The position numbers and the translations under genes were made by a program. 64,000 nucleotides of DNA from Nageia nagi (Eukaryota > Pinophyta): the NCBI GenBank assembly GCA_050084985.1, contig JBITNC010000001.1, forward strand, positions 11,284,001-11,348,000, read 5' to 3'. How positions within the stretch are numbered: position 1 is the first letter of the stretch; every line of letters begins with the position of its first letter. Positions 47,514 to 60,997 of this stretch are shown here, one piece after another. The notes beneath the pieces were generated by a model. It was not told the DNA's origin. It worked only from the letters and a program-made list of their open reading frames with translations, and searched no databases.

Positions 47514-50408
47514 TACTACCCCCTTAAAAGGAACATATCTCCCTATGTTATTAAGCTATATTAATAATAAAATTTATAATGTTTACATAACCATTCATAT
47601 ACTTAAGAAATTTTTCTTTTCATAAAAATATTACTTCTCAAAATAGAAAGAAGTTCACACAAATTCATCTTATTATGCTAACCAAGCATATATCTTTCAA
47701 CTACTCATCTTTGTATTCCTAAAACTAGATTTTAATGGAAGAGCTTCAACATCTCATCAATTCAATACTTGTAAGTTTAAAGAAATCAAAGCATACAATG
47801 GATCAAAATATTTCTTTTTGAAGAGGAGATATGGAGACATCTTACCCTTTTGACAATTTGGGTGATACTTAAAAAATGTAAACCATTAGACCCCCTTTTC
47901 ATCTATACTCAAAGGGATTAATTAAGGTTTATATTTTTGTGGAACTTATGGCATAGTCACAACAAATTCTTGAAGACTAATAATTACTCCTCCAATTACT
48001 TGTTAATGTTGGATGGATCATTACTAGGTCCTCCAAACTATACGTAGGAATTTTGCATGTCCTTATAATTAGAGCATAGATTCAATTCATTCCAAGAAGG
48101 AAAATGTGACTCAGTACAAGGAAAAAGTTTTCCAATTCATCAAAGATTCTCTTGATGACCAAATATTTATGGTAAAAATATAATTCATAGCTTCCAAAAA
48201 AGGCCAATGCTAGTAGGGTTCATCTTAGGAAACACTACTACTTTCATTGACCTAACCACCACCAAGTAAATAGATTCAAATAAAACACAATCCATCAATT
48301 GGTTTGCTATCTTGAATGGGAGTTTCATAGAGAATATTAAATTTCACTTCCATTTGCAAATATACTTTGTAATATATTTCATCATTCATATTCCATCTAA
48401 TAGGAACTTGATGTCCTAATACTTTCTTGCATATTTATATTGCAATAAATCCCTCTTTCAAGGTGGTAAAGTTATGTAACTTTCCATGATAGTTAGATAT
48501 TATGAACACTTTAACTCAAAACTATTGGTGAACAACCTTTTTTTTGGGGTCTATTTACTTAGATCCCATTAAGTCATATCAATTTTTGTCAAACTATGAC
48601 ATTTTCTCATGAGTTCAAAGTGTTAAATTTGAATTGTTCCTCTTAATAGCCTAATTCTTCTCTTCTTTATAGGATCTATTGATATTTTATCCTTTGTGTG
48701 GAATGCTGCTTAGTGTTTTAAGACACTTTCATAAAGTGTAAGATTCTCAAAAGAGTGCAATTATATTGACCTTTGAAAAAGTTTAACCTAAGGTCATACT
48801 TGTCTACTAACCTTTTGTCAATAGTTTTGATGTTCTTACCTTGTCTCAACCAATAATGTTGAATATAAAATTAATAAATTTTCAAATTTTAGAGGGGTTT
48901 ATGGATAAAATACCCAGATTTGAAGTGGTAGTGATGATCTTCTTTGATTATTCCTTATTAAGGGTATATTGATTTTTAAGATGCTTTCCACCACATGTCC
49001 AATAGCCTTTGATATTTTTGTTGCCAAACCTTGTTCTTTTAAAGATAGATTTGTTCTTTACCCTTGTTTTGATTTCTACTTTTGTCATAGACTTCATCAA
49101 GTAGTAAGTTTAATAGTTCTTATTGTTCTACCATTCAATATTGCATATCCTTAGACTACTATTGAATCAATATTATATTTCCAAGGATTTGCAATGCATT
49201 TACATCTTCATTCTCTTGAGATTGATTTTCCTTAATGCCATCATCCTGAATTTTTTGACTTGAATTTTCCATTAGTCTTGATTCCATTCCCTAACATAGT
49301 AACAAAATCAAGTCATTATACCAAAAAGGATTAATTCACTATTATTCATAAGCTAATTACAATTTAAATGAAAGAGACTTTTCACATTTTCTATTTAATT
49401 ATGTCTCCTCAAATGATAGGATTTTAGAATCTCTTGTTAACCTTGAGTTTTGACATATAGCATATTATTACCATAATATTTCTTTACATCACAACAAAAG
49501 ATAATGGTATTTTTATTTTATTCCTTTGGTAGTATACCTATCTTGGACCACTTTTAAAAATTTTTGTGATGCTCCTTTTTCTTTTTTCCTTTTTTGATAG
49601 GTTCTTGACTAAACTGATGTAGATCATAGCATTTCTTTCTCTATGAGGTTTTTAGCCAACTATATCCTTTACCTTGCATTAAATTATATTTATGGATATC
49701 ATCATAATGTATTTCATAAGATTCCAAATTGTAGGGTAAAGCATATCCTATACCCTAATGAACCTTTCTTTTTCCTTTAAAGATTTAACTTACTATCAAA
49801 TCTTCAATAGTACTTCATTAAATCATTGCCTTATGATTTAGTTATTTAAAGAGATATTATGCCCTATAAATGACTTTTCCTTATCTTAGTATTTTACTAA
49901 CACCTTTAGGTAAATTCAACTATGTTTCTCCCCACTTGTTGAGTAATGCTATCAAGAAGTGTAAACTCGATCTTATCTAAGTACTTTTGTTAAGGCTTTA
50001 GAGGTACAATCTTATAATGCTCATACCTTGCCAACATGGTTTATTTTTCTTGTGAAAGTTTTCACATGAATACTCCTTCAATCCTCTTTCTAGTGCATTA
50101 TGGGATATGTATCCCTTTTTACACTTAAGGGTATCTTCCAAGTTCTTAATAGCCATTCCTACTAGGTTATCCTACCTAGATAATACCCATTCCCTAGGGT
50201 ATAGTTCGAAAAATTCTCCATTCAATAATTAAGATATTAGGTTACCCATAATATTTGACATTACCAAATATCATTCCTTGACACAATAGTGAATCATGGG
50301 CCATACCATAAGTGAATTCCATAAAAAGAAGTTTAATTAAACTAACTTTTTAGTAAAAGGTCTTAGACCATAGGCCTGAGAGTTTGAACTTGAAGATTTG
50401 ATACCAAA
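47514..50408 (-). mobile_element. Internal domain of LARD copy B, no intact coding
   Basis: Near-identical to 2881-5780. The same decayed zinc knuckle lies at about 48965-49007 and the same primer-binding site at 50395-50406. No intact gene. Confidence 0.75.
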
Positions 50409-53400
50409 TGTAGTGCTCTACCTCTACAGTGCTTCTCCAATGCAATCTTAATTTCAACTTTCCAAACTTGAAATATTCAAACTTATTTTTTTATTTAAAT
50501 TAAAATGAAACACTCAAATGATCTAGGAATGGACCAGGTGATCCACATGAGCATGTCAATGTTGTTAGCTACTAGCACGCATATGGAAAGATTGGTAAAG
50601 TATAGAAAAATCAACCCTAATAGAAAAATTTCTAGTATTCACTTCTCAATGCTCACCCCATTGGAATACACCTCATAGGTGACCCCATCATTCCTATCCA
50701 TGAACTATGCAATAGATATTCTGGTCATGATGTTGTGGTTTCCTACTTGGGGCCCATATCACCTAAGAGAATGCTAATCTATAAGGTTATACATCCTCAT
50801 TTGATGTATGAACCTATGATTCATAGGCATAGATATATTATCCTAGGCAATTGTACATATAAAATGGGTAGCATCATCACCTATGGAATAGTCATCATAC
50901 TCTTATTTGCTAAACTATAGGTAGTATGAATACTAAATTACCCTCACCTGATAATAGTAGTTTTATTGCCTGCTACATTCATATAATACCCTATTGAGGA
51001 TATGAGATACTACCCTACCCATATCTATCAGCTAGGCCCACCATGAAATTTGGTATCCTTGTACCCTTATCTTGGGGAAAAATGGGTATTATATTAATAA
51101 CACCTTGAATGGTTTATTTAGTCTAATAAATTCCATAAAGTTTCATACCAAAAGCATCAATCATCAAACATGCATAAGAAGTTTCAAATAAGCTTATTCA
51201 TAAGGCCAACAAAGAATATTCAATTATAAATTATCCCCTATTAATAATGCCAAGAAATAACAACTGTCAAAGGATAACAACAAGTCTTGTCATGCTCAAA
51301 AGTGGCTACTCCTAGCAAGGGAGTGAGGTGTCGAGTAAATCTACCCAAGAGAACACTTCTTGATAACTACCATATATCAAATGTTTCTTTCCAAAATTAA
51401 AAGTCCTAATCAATACTTGGTTAGATTTTCCATTCATGCAGCCAAGGTCCTAATTTCATATTTAACTAGTTTTCCTCCAATCCTAAGGGATATCTAAGTT
51501 TTAACACTTTAATTAGTTTTAGCTAACTTTCTTTTAACTTCCAATTTCAAGCATTAAGTATATGATAACTTCAATTATTTATGTTGATTACTTGATAAGG
51601 ACTTCCCTTGTATTCTTTTATTTGGAAATCTATTTGGCTCCTTGTATCAATGTCAGTGGTAGCATTCAAACCATAATATATCACTAACTTGTTAATAAGT
51701 CATCCTAGTTTTGACTTCTTTATCTTAGGTTCTTAACCCTAGGGTATCCCATCCTTGACTATCTAATAATTGGGTAATAGGTTTAAAATTGTTTCTTACA
51801 ATGATGAACTATTGAGTAATCTATGAGGTTTCCTACTCCTTTTTATGTGGTATAATCCCAAACTACATCTCTAGTGATCTTAGTTTCATTTACTTTGATA
51901 CATCATCCAATTTTTATGATAAGGACTTCAATATTATTAACACTAATACACAAAAGCATTCAATGTATGAAGAGGGTATATCTTGATGGACTTTCATTTT
52001 TTGGAGACAAGGCATATCGAACTTTATCTCTTGTAAAGGAAAGTACATCATACCATACATGATACTCTTACAAATTTCAAGATATTAATTTCTCCAATAA
52101 GGAATTACATCACACTTAGAATGATTTTAGCCATTAACTATCCATGAAACATTTCTCCTTCATAAATGAAGTATCAATTTAGGGTTTTCCATTATAGTAC
52201 AATTTGCAATAACCCTTTTACATAAGCATAATCAACTTTGAAGGTGTTCCTAGGTACCATCCTTATCTTTAATGAGCCTCCATCCATCTACCATTGCCCT
52301 CAAGCATGCCTCCATCCAGGGGAACAAAAATGATATGGTGTTAAGTACTAGTATTATAATTAGAGTTGATGAGGATCAAGAAGACTCTTTGGATTCATGA
52401 AATGCATCCTACTGTAGTTGCAAACATAACATATTACTTCATGTTGATCTCAATAGGTTTTATGTCTCGTTGGAGCCTACTTATCGTCCTTGATCATGGG
52501 GCCCAATAACTTTCCACATGCATCATCCCATTCAAATTATTAATCAAAGTATTAAGTAATTTTATTCCAAATAATACTCCATTTCTAATCTGGATAGGTT
52601 CCATGATTTTTTAAATACTACCTATCTTTATTGATCAATAATTTTCCACAATCATCATTCCATTCAAAATACTAATGAAAATATCAAGCAATTCTATTCC
52701 AAATAATATTCTATGTTTGATCTGGATAGATTCTAAGCTATTTCAAAAGGTTACCTATCATCATCATGCATATTATCATTACAAAAGTTGAATAATTGCA
52801 ATTCCATCCCCTAGTTTTTCTTTCAATTCCCATATAATCTACTCATACTTGGTAGTATTACTAAAGTTAAAGAACATTGAAATCCTAATAATCCCTTTTT
52901 ATAGTATATAAGAAAATCCTTAACACATCAATTTATACTAACAAGAATGTAAACATAAATAACCCTTTCCAATTTAATTCTAGAAGGATATCCATTTAAT
53001 GATCCATAGCATGAAAATGATATATTTTCCTACCTAAATTTACCCTCATCATGATGAAAGTTACTATTTTAAAAACACACTTATGATATTGAAGACTACT
53101 CAAAATTAATTAAATCAATACCACTTAATTGAGCGACGAAGATCAAAAATTTAGTTTTCCTATGATTTGACTCCATTTATTTCGCCTTTCAAGAGAGCCA
53201 TCAAAGATCGATGAAATATTTTGCAAATTCCTTGTTATGAACAAAAAGAGTCTTATAACTACATCGACAAGTCCTACAAAAATGCCTCATCAAAAATCAT
53301 CTTATGGGTACATGGGTACATCTAAAAGATCCACATATTGTTTTAAAAAATGCCTCATCAAAGGTTCAAAGCAGATAAATTGAAAGGGTCCTATGAATTG

Positions 53401-55712
53401 TTTGATTGAGCACCTCATACAAGAACAAATAGTTCAAATCAATCGCATAATACTCTAGGAACTTGTTTACTTCACAAGGATCATAATCAAATAAAAGATG
53501 GATTTCCTAGGATATAATATATACTCTATAGTTTAGATATTCCTTGTGCGAGAAAGCTTTTTTCTAGTTAAAATTTAATTTGCTCTTTTACAAATAAATT
53601 ACTTGAAGTTATTTCACCATTACAAAACTTACAAGTAGATCACATTTGAACCCACACATATTCCTGGATAGAGTATTGCAAACTTAGATGAGTTGGGTCA
53701 TTTGGAAAAGAACTTTCCATTTACGATGAAAAGATAAATAATTAGGGAGATAATATGTTGGAGAGAATTCCTAAAACATAAGTGCATCAATATTTACCTT
53801 TTCTTATGCATACTAATAGAAAAATGAATCCTTTGAAGCTCAAATTCAAGGCAATTTTACCAAGTTTAGTTTAGATGCACTTGAAAATCCAGTAGATTAT
53901 TTTACAAAGAGCCTCATCGAGTAGGCTGCGAATTGATTGACAAAAGGATCTCTCTCTTAAACATAGTCTCATGAGTGTAACAATATCATACAAATGGATG
54001 CACTAAAAGGGTCCTAAAATTATTGTCAGTATGCTACAGCGAGCGTGTTCTCATGGGATACAAGGAATTCTTAAAAGAATACACTAAAAGGGACCTTAAA
54101 GTATTTGATAAAATACCTCATCAAGACACAGTCTCGTGAAATGCAATGATGGTAGGATACACATAAAAATGATTTTTAAGCAAATGAAATCATCAAGTGT
54201 AAAGCTAAACTCTGCAACCTCTATGAGCATTCTTCCAAAATGGGCCGTAAGGCCTAGTTCTATGGACTACAATCATAGTAGGATGCACACAAGATAAGCT
54301 TTATGGAGGCATTTAAGGAGATGCGATTATCAAATGTAAATCCAACTTTGTAATCTTTACAAGCATTCTTTCAAAATGGCCACCATATGAATGGAAAAAG
54401 AATATATAAAGCCCAGTTGATGGACTATGATCATAGCAGGATACAGACAAAATAGTTTTTTGAAAAGGCTATGCACAAGATCTAATAATTGTTGGACAAA
54501 ATGCTCCATCGAGGTGTAGTCTCATGGGAGAGAGATGCAAATAAGGCCTAGAACATAATGAGCCACTTCAAGATACTTTATCGAATACATCCCTATGGAG
54601 TACCATTAATCACTGAATATGCTCAAGGCCTACATGTTGAGGTAGCCTACGAGTAGGGATATATTACAAAGGATGATATTGGGTTGTATTTTCTATGAAC
54701 TAACTTGTCATATTAAATGTCACTTGTGATTTTCTTTTTAAAATAAAATATATAATTTAAAATCCATGGAATATCCCTACGCCACTATAAATAATTTAAA
54801 ATACATAGTAGTACTCCACGTGCACATGCATTAACAAGCAACTAGAGACAAACTCCTCTCTTTTCAAGGTCTCTAATCTTATAAGGGTAATGAGAAGTAC
54901 AAATATTACTAATTAACACATTAAATAGCTTTCCCATCTCTCAATACAATGGAGTTTATTACTATAAACCTTGGAGAAGTAAACTCATCTAGTATTTTGT
55001 TTGCAAATGGTGTATCCTCCCAAAATACTTTAGACACCTCATACTAGGTTACAAAATATTTATAATAATTTCTTGCACCTAACATATGAAAACAAATTGT
55101 ATGAGGTGTCTTCTTTCAATCATTATCACAAAATTCCAAGACAACTTGCAAATAACAAAATAAGACAAATAATCCTTTCAACTCCTAAATTTTACTTTCA
55201 CCCAAGTCTATTAAATTTTCTTGATGAAAAATTTGAATTCAAATCATTGAAATATTCCTTCCCTCCTATCAAGCAATTTTTAAAATGCATATTTTTTTTA
55301 AAATTGATTTTTACCTATGATGACCCTTCATCTTGCAAAGTAGTTCATTAGTGCATACACACACATATATTATCAAAATAAAAAATAATGCATGATAATT
55401 GTGATATGCATCTACATGATATATGAGATTCCCTATGGTTGTAAGTAATTCAATGCCAATCATTTCTTCATTCTTACCAATCCATTCCCTGTAACCAACT
55501 CATGTTTGGTTCATGGGGTCTCCATCTTGATAGCCATGTAGGTCAATCTATTCATTGTGTTACAATAACCTCGAATCCAACATCAAATCAACACAAATGG
55601 TGCATAAAATTATTCATAATCCATTTTACTTCATAAATCAATTCAGAATTTAGTTCAAATCCCTCTAGGTCATCAAGGGACCTCCAGAAGGATGTTCGGG
55701 CGGGTCGTTACA
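50409..55712 (-). mobile_element. 5' LTR of LARD copy B
   Basis: 5,304 bp, TGTAGTGCTC to GGTCGTTACA, near-identical to 5781-11116 but with one 39-bp unit fewer near 54754. The PPR-like sequence of copy A recurs at about 53190-54640. No intact gene. Confidence 0.8.
53190..54640 (+). pseudogene. Decayed PPR sequence in LARD LTR, copy B
   Basis: Counterpart of 8570-10020, with the same stops and frameshifts. It is a duplicate and gives no independent evidence of coding. Confidence 0.5.
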
Positions 55713-57404
55713 TGAAATGATCTGATTAGTAGGATTTTTTATGATATTACCAATTTATAATCATGTTGCATTGTCATTATGAATTGATAAGGAAAATGTT
55801 CTATTCCATTTTCGATAATAGTTTAGAACTTGAGGAAATTCAAAATATACAAGGTATAGTAAAGGTAAGAGCATGTGATGTGCATATATGAGACACTGTT
55901 AGACAAAACATGGAAGGTTTGGAGATGCCAGAACTATAATCAAGATCATATTTTGAACAAACCATGAGTCTTTATTAGTGTGGTGGAGACCACATCATTA
56001 GAAGGAAGGAGTCAATAATGGATCCTAGGAGAGGATGAACAACAAGTACAATAGAATAGAAAATATTAGTGCAATTTACAAAAATAGATGGCAATTCAAA
56101 GGAAGAAAATTGATGTTCCACTGAGGAGGGAAAACAACATGATCCATAGGAGGGAAAAATTCAAAACTACATGTGCATAGGATTCTTCATTTGAATTAGT
56201 AGAGAACCCATGAAAAAAGAAGAGAGACATATTGTTACAAGACATTAAGACAAAGAGAGTGGAGATCATAATTTTCTTATAACCTCATCGCTTGAGAGTC
56301 TTATGCACTCTTATTTGCTTACGTTATTAGTTCCTGAGGTTATGTTAGGATTTTTAGATTTTATGTTTACAAAGAGTTTATCTTCCATATTTACAAATTA
56401 GTTTTGTTGTGAAGTGTTGTATAAAATTTAGGAAATAAAAGAATTGTGTTCTCCAAATTTCTTATATAGGATAGAGTCAAATATATTTTAAAATATTTAT
56501 TTTTAATCCTAGGTAGGCTTTGTTTTGTTTTACTTTTATTTTTATTTTTTTTATTTCTACTAGCAATCACTTTAAAGCTAGCTATTCCTTATGTAGGTGT
56601 TGTATTAGTTTTAATTTTTTCTAAATCGTAATGAATCCTATGTGAAAGGTGTCTATCGCTGGATAGGTAGGCAACTTTGAGTCAACTAGTTTAGAGATAT
56701 ATAGGCTTATTTTCAAACACTCTTACTTTGGATGTGATAAGTTGATCTTGTTGAGGGTGGGAGACACCTAGGTGAGAGCTATTCTACTGATAAAATTGGG
56801 TTACATCTCTGATATAAAGCCCTAGGTAATGTTAGTCCTCATAACAAAAAAAGGTGGATATAGAGCATGAATCACCACTAAAGAGGTAGTAGAATCTACC
56901 TCAAATCTCATAAAAGATCAAAAAAATGAAAAATAAAATGGTGTAGAGTTTCTACTTCCCCTAGGGAATAAAATGTATATATTCATTCATCTCTTGGAAT
57001 ATGATGATCTTTTTCAACCTGTAGTTAAGGGGAGCATACTCGAAGTTGCCCAATGGATACTTTTATGCCATGTGTCAATGGCTATTGGAGGTATTGAGGA
57101 GGCACTATTTGACTATCCTGGGTATGGAGAAAGTGCTCACAATGAAGAATGATGTCCTTTCAAATATCATATATGATTTTTTCCTTCTTATTCTATGATG
57201 GAACTCTAAGGGAGTGAGGCAAAATTCTATTAATATGAATCTAAATAGTTTTTTAAAGTATAGATACCTCAGAATACCAACCCCTCTTCCTCCTCTTAAG
57301 ACTCAATGAAAGGGTCATCGAAGAGCATAAAGCAAGGTAAGGATACCTTCTACACCTAGAAGGGGTGTCTCCCAAAGTGTATAGCCTACAAATCTAATTA
57401 AATC

Positions 57405-58083
57405 TTCCTCCCATGACTCCTTGATAAATAGAGGAAGCCAATTAAATCTTATGGCTTTCCTTATACTAGTTTTGTACCATGATAGAAAATATGGGAAAGG
57501 CTTAAAAGAGGAAATATTTCATTAATATACAACAAATAAATATACATCAATGATTGGATAAGTTATGAGATTTGTAAATTCTATGACAACAAACTCTCTA
57601 ACTAACTAATAACTACCTAATGACTCATCATGCTAATAAACCTAAAATAGTAATTAATAATATTTTTGTATAAAAAACATAGTGGATGACATACGTGAAC
57701 ATAATATCAGTGGGGAACAATCATGGTTAACACATAGATATAAGATAAAACTATATTCTATTCCCAAATAATTGATATGGTTGAGTTTAAAAAGTGTTGC
57801 TCTTGTACCAATCTTGAGATGCACTTGCATCAAACTCTAAAGGTTGGAGAAAAATTGGGAGCTCCTACTCACAAGTATAACAGATCATTGATGCATGGGT
57901 AGCCACTATAAATGAGTTGTACCCATTGATGTCTTCTCTAATCATTGATGTATATTTTTTATTGTATGTTAATGAAATATTTTCTCTTTTAAGCCTTTCC
58001 CATATTTTCTATCATGGTATTAGAGCTAGTATAAGGAAAGCCACAAGATTTAATTGGCTTCCTCTATTTGTGAAGGAGTCCTA
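57405..58083. repeat. Inverted repeat, second copy
   Basis: Arms at about 57405-57557 and 57937-58083, with the primer-site-like TGGTATTAGAGCT at 58015-58027. Same as 12808-13486. Confidence 0.55.
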
Positions 58084-59464
58084 AGAGGAAGAACGTTAGA
58101 AGAGCCAAAGGAGAGCCCTAAAGCCATGAGAATGAGCCAACAAAGCATAGAGTGAGTTGAGCTAATGAAGTTGAGGCAGTTAAGAAGATGTTGTAGTGAA
58201 GAGAAATGACTAGAAGGGCCATCATTGAGACTGCATGTGTTTGTAGTGAAGGAAATAATGTATCACCTTGAGGTGATAGCGTTGTGAATGAGAATTGCAA
58301 GTTTTGTAAATATTTTTGATGTTGCTATGTGAATTTATGTTCATGATAATATTGGATGAAGAGACATGCTATTGTTGTGTGTTGTGGAGGCTAATGCTGA
58401 AACTTTGTAGACCTTGCGAGTTGACTATGTGACATTTGTAGTCCTAATAAATTGCACCATTTGTGGGATTCATTATTCATTATGTAAGGATGATAAACTA
58501 CATTTTGATAACCCACATCTTGCATTCAAAGATTTTTTAACATGGATGAATGCATGGACTGCACATACTCACACCCTCCTTGGAGACTCTTATTATTGAA
58601 AGCATCTTGGGTGTGAAGTGTAGAAAGGAGGTGGTCGTATGTCCATCTCTTTGTTAATATATGTTTCAGTTGCATAGCATGAATGGAGTATAAAGAGGAT
58701 TTCCTTCTGGAAATGAATGATGTGAGGAGCTCTCTCGTGCCAACTTCTAATATTGACTTTTTGTGTCAGTTCAACCATTTGAGAAAATGCTTCTCTACTT
58801 CCAATATCAACTTCTCTTTTATTTCCTACAACTACCTATAGGATATTGCAAACAACACCTTCATAAGATTGTTAATAAGATCAAATAAAGCTTATAAAAT
58901 ATATGTCATTTCTATAGTACTTGAAATACAATATTAATCATATCCAAAAATGATAATATTTTAATCACAATTAATGGGAATTTAAATTAAAATATGATAT
59001 AATCCATTTGTAAATACTAAAATTTGATTTTTAAAAATTAATAATATATATTGAAAATATTCAGATAATAAAATATATCAGTCAAATGATGACAATTAGA
59101 TCTCAAATAATGAATGATATAAAGACATAAACCTAATTAAATCTAGATTTAAAATATAACAAAAACCTATCTTCTTACCTTTCAAGATGAAATGAAGAAT
59201 ATAATCTAAGGATTCTCATGATGACCTACTCTTGAATTTATAACCATTCTTTATTTATCGTGCATAGACGCATAGTGCATAAATGTCATACAATATTTTC
59301 TACATAGCGTCGTCCAATCTAGTATATGTTGAAGGGAAATGCTATCTAATGATGAATCAACAATTTTTTTAATTGCATAACAAAATATTTATATAGCATC
59401 TAAACTATATGTTGAAGGGAACCACAATCTATTGACTAAGTAAAACAGGAAAAAATGAAACCCA

Positions 59465-59749
59465 TGAAAAGTTACATCTCACATTCGAGTAGGTACTGTA
59501 GAGCACCAGGTGCATTACATTGTCACACTGGACAGTGGTTATCGATACGAATGAACTGATCTCAACAATGAACAAATGAAACACAAGAATGGAGTTCCTA
59601 TACACTGTTTTATTAGTCCTTGTTCTCGTCCAGTAGTAATTCTGTCCAAGGCCAAGCAGATTGCTGCTGGAAATTTGTACTAAATTCTGTTATCATGCAT
59701 CCAATGTTGCTAATGTAGGGATTACTGTTGTTAATATTAGGCGTAGAAT
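59465..59749 (-). pseudogene. R2R3-MYB 3'-end fragment, copy B
   Basis: Counterpart of 14866-15150 with the same stops. It lacks any MYB DNA-binding repeat. Confidence 0.6.
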
Positions 59750-60325
59750 TTAACTTTTGAGATTCTGGGCAGACAAGAATTGGAGTGCAGATTGAATGGC
59801 ATTTCTTCTCCTTCTGTCGCTGTTGTCTCCACGTGAAGCATAGCTCGACATGGAGTTTTCAACAGGAACTAGTGGGCCAACGATATTAACTAGCAGCACA
59901 AAGTTATGTCGCCTTTGGGTAGTTTATTGTCTCTATGCTGCTCATAAAAGAAATGGTCCCCTACAAGTCTAAGGCCACATATAATTATGTACTCATATTT
60001 ATGATGAGTCATCCTCGTACGTTTAATTTATGACTGGCTAATCCTTTGGAAGTCGGTAAGAATTCGGTAAATCCTTAATACGACTGTAGCTTTAAGTACG
60101 AGACTATCAATATGAGTTCCAATGCATTGAATTACGTGCCGTCGATGATATTGATGTGTAGCTTACTTATTTATTGTTGAGACGATTTATCAGTAAAATT
60201 TATAACTAGCAATTGCAATTTTGTTTAATGGGTACGCTCAATATTATGAATGATTTTATTAATAATCTTAACTAATAATTATTTGGTTTGTAAATTTTTA
60301 TCTTAAGGCGAAATATCATATTTTT

Positions 60326-60677
60326 AAGGAGATGATATCACAAAAAAATAGTTATCGTGATTCAAAAAAGGTAGAAAAATACTTTATTGCACTTTTAAGG
60401 AGGTGACGTGAGGGGGTGAGATCAACAACAAAAATATCGTAATACAAAACAATGCAGAAAAATACATTTCTGCACTTTTAGAGAGGTGATGTGAGCAAGT
60501 GACATCAACAACAAAGTTGTCATAGTGCGAAATAAGCATAAAAAGTTCATTTCGTACTTTTGAGGAGGTGATGTCAGTAGCAAAGTTATCACGATGTGGA
60601 ATAAGGTAGAAAAATATGTTCTTACACTTTTAAAAAGGTATCATTAGCAGTAAAGTTATTATAACGTAGAATTACGG
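60326..60677 (+). repeat. Minisatellite array 1, second copy
   Basis: Same units as 15739-16090, with only a few base differences. Confidence 0.8.
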
Positions 60678-60776
60678 GGGTTATGTTAGTAAGAAATGGT
60701 AAATAAGATGTGAGTGCTATGAGGGGGTATTTTCTATATCAATATGATTATCAGTATATTGGTATGTATTTTATAA

Positions 60777-60902
60777 GGGGAGAGGGGAGGGGTTTTTACC
60801 AAAGGGTGGGTTACAAGAGGGGTTAGTAGGGGTGGGGGTTATCAGGAGTGGGGGGTTACCAGGAGGGAAGGGGTTACCATGGGGAAGAGGGTTTTAGGGG
60901 AA
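60777..60902 (+). repeat. G-rich tract, second copy
   Basis: Same G-runs and GGGGTTACC-like core as 16187-16312. Confidence 0.75.
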
Positions 60903-60997
60903 ATGGTAAAATAGGGGTTGAATGGCATTTTATCTAGTTGGCATACATAAGGGCCTCCTATATGATAATATTATTCTTCTATTTCTCTTCAATTTTT

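Larger units (their letters stand above)
24505..55712 (-). mobile_element. Full-length LARD-like retrotransposon, copy B, split by nested Tat element
   Basis: The minus-strand element has its 5' LTR at 50409-55712 (5,304 bp), a primer-binding site at 50395-50406, an internal domain at 47514-50408 (2,895 bp), a polypurine tract at 47514-47529, and a 3' LTR at 47513-46567 plus 28894-24505 (5,337 bp). The near-equal LTR lengths after removing 28895-46566 support the model. Flanks are CAAAA (24500-24504) and TGAAA (55713-55717), which may be a decayed target-site duplication. The internal domain lacks intact coding, so mobility would require proteins supplied by another element. The LTR pair is visibly more diverged than the Tat LTR pair, so it is older. 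Confidence 0.78.
55713..60997. other. LARD flank, second copy of duplicated segment
   Basis: Near-identical to 11117-16403. It carries the inverted repeat (about 57405-58083), MYB 3' fragment (59465-59749, minus), minisatellite (60326-60677) and G-rich tract (60777-60902). No intact gene is seen elsewhere in it. Confidence 0.75.
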
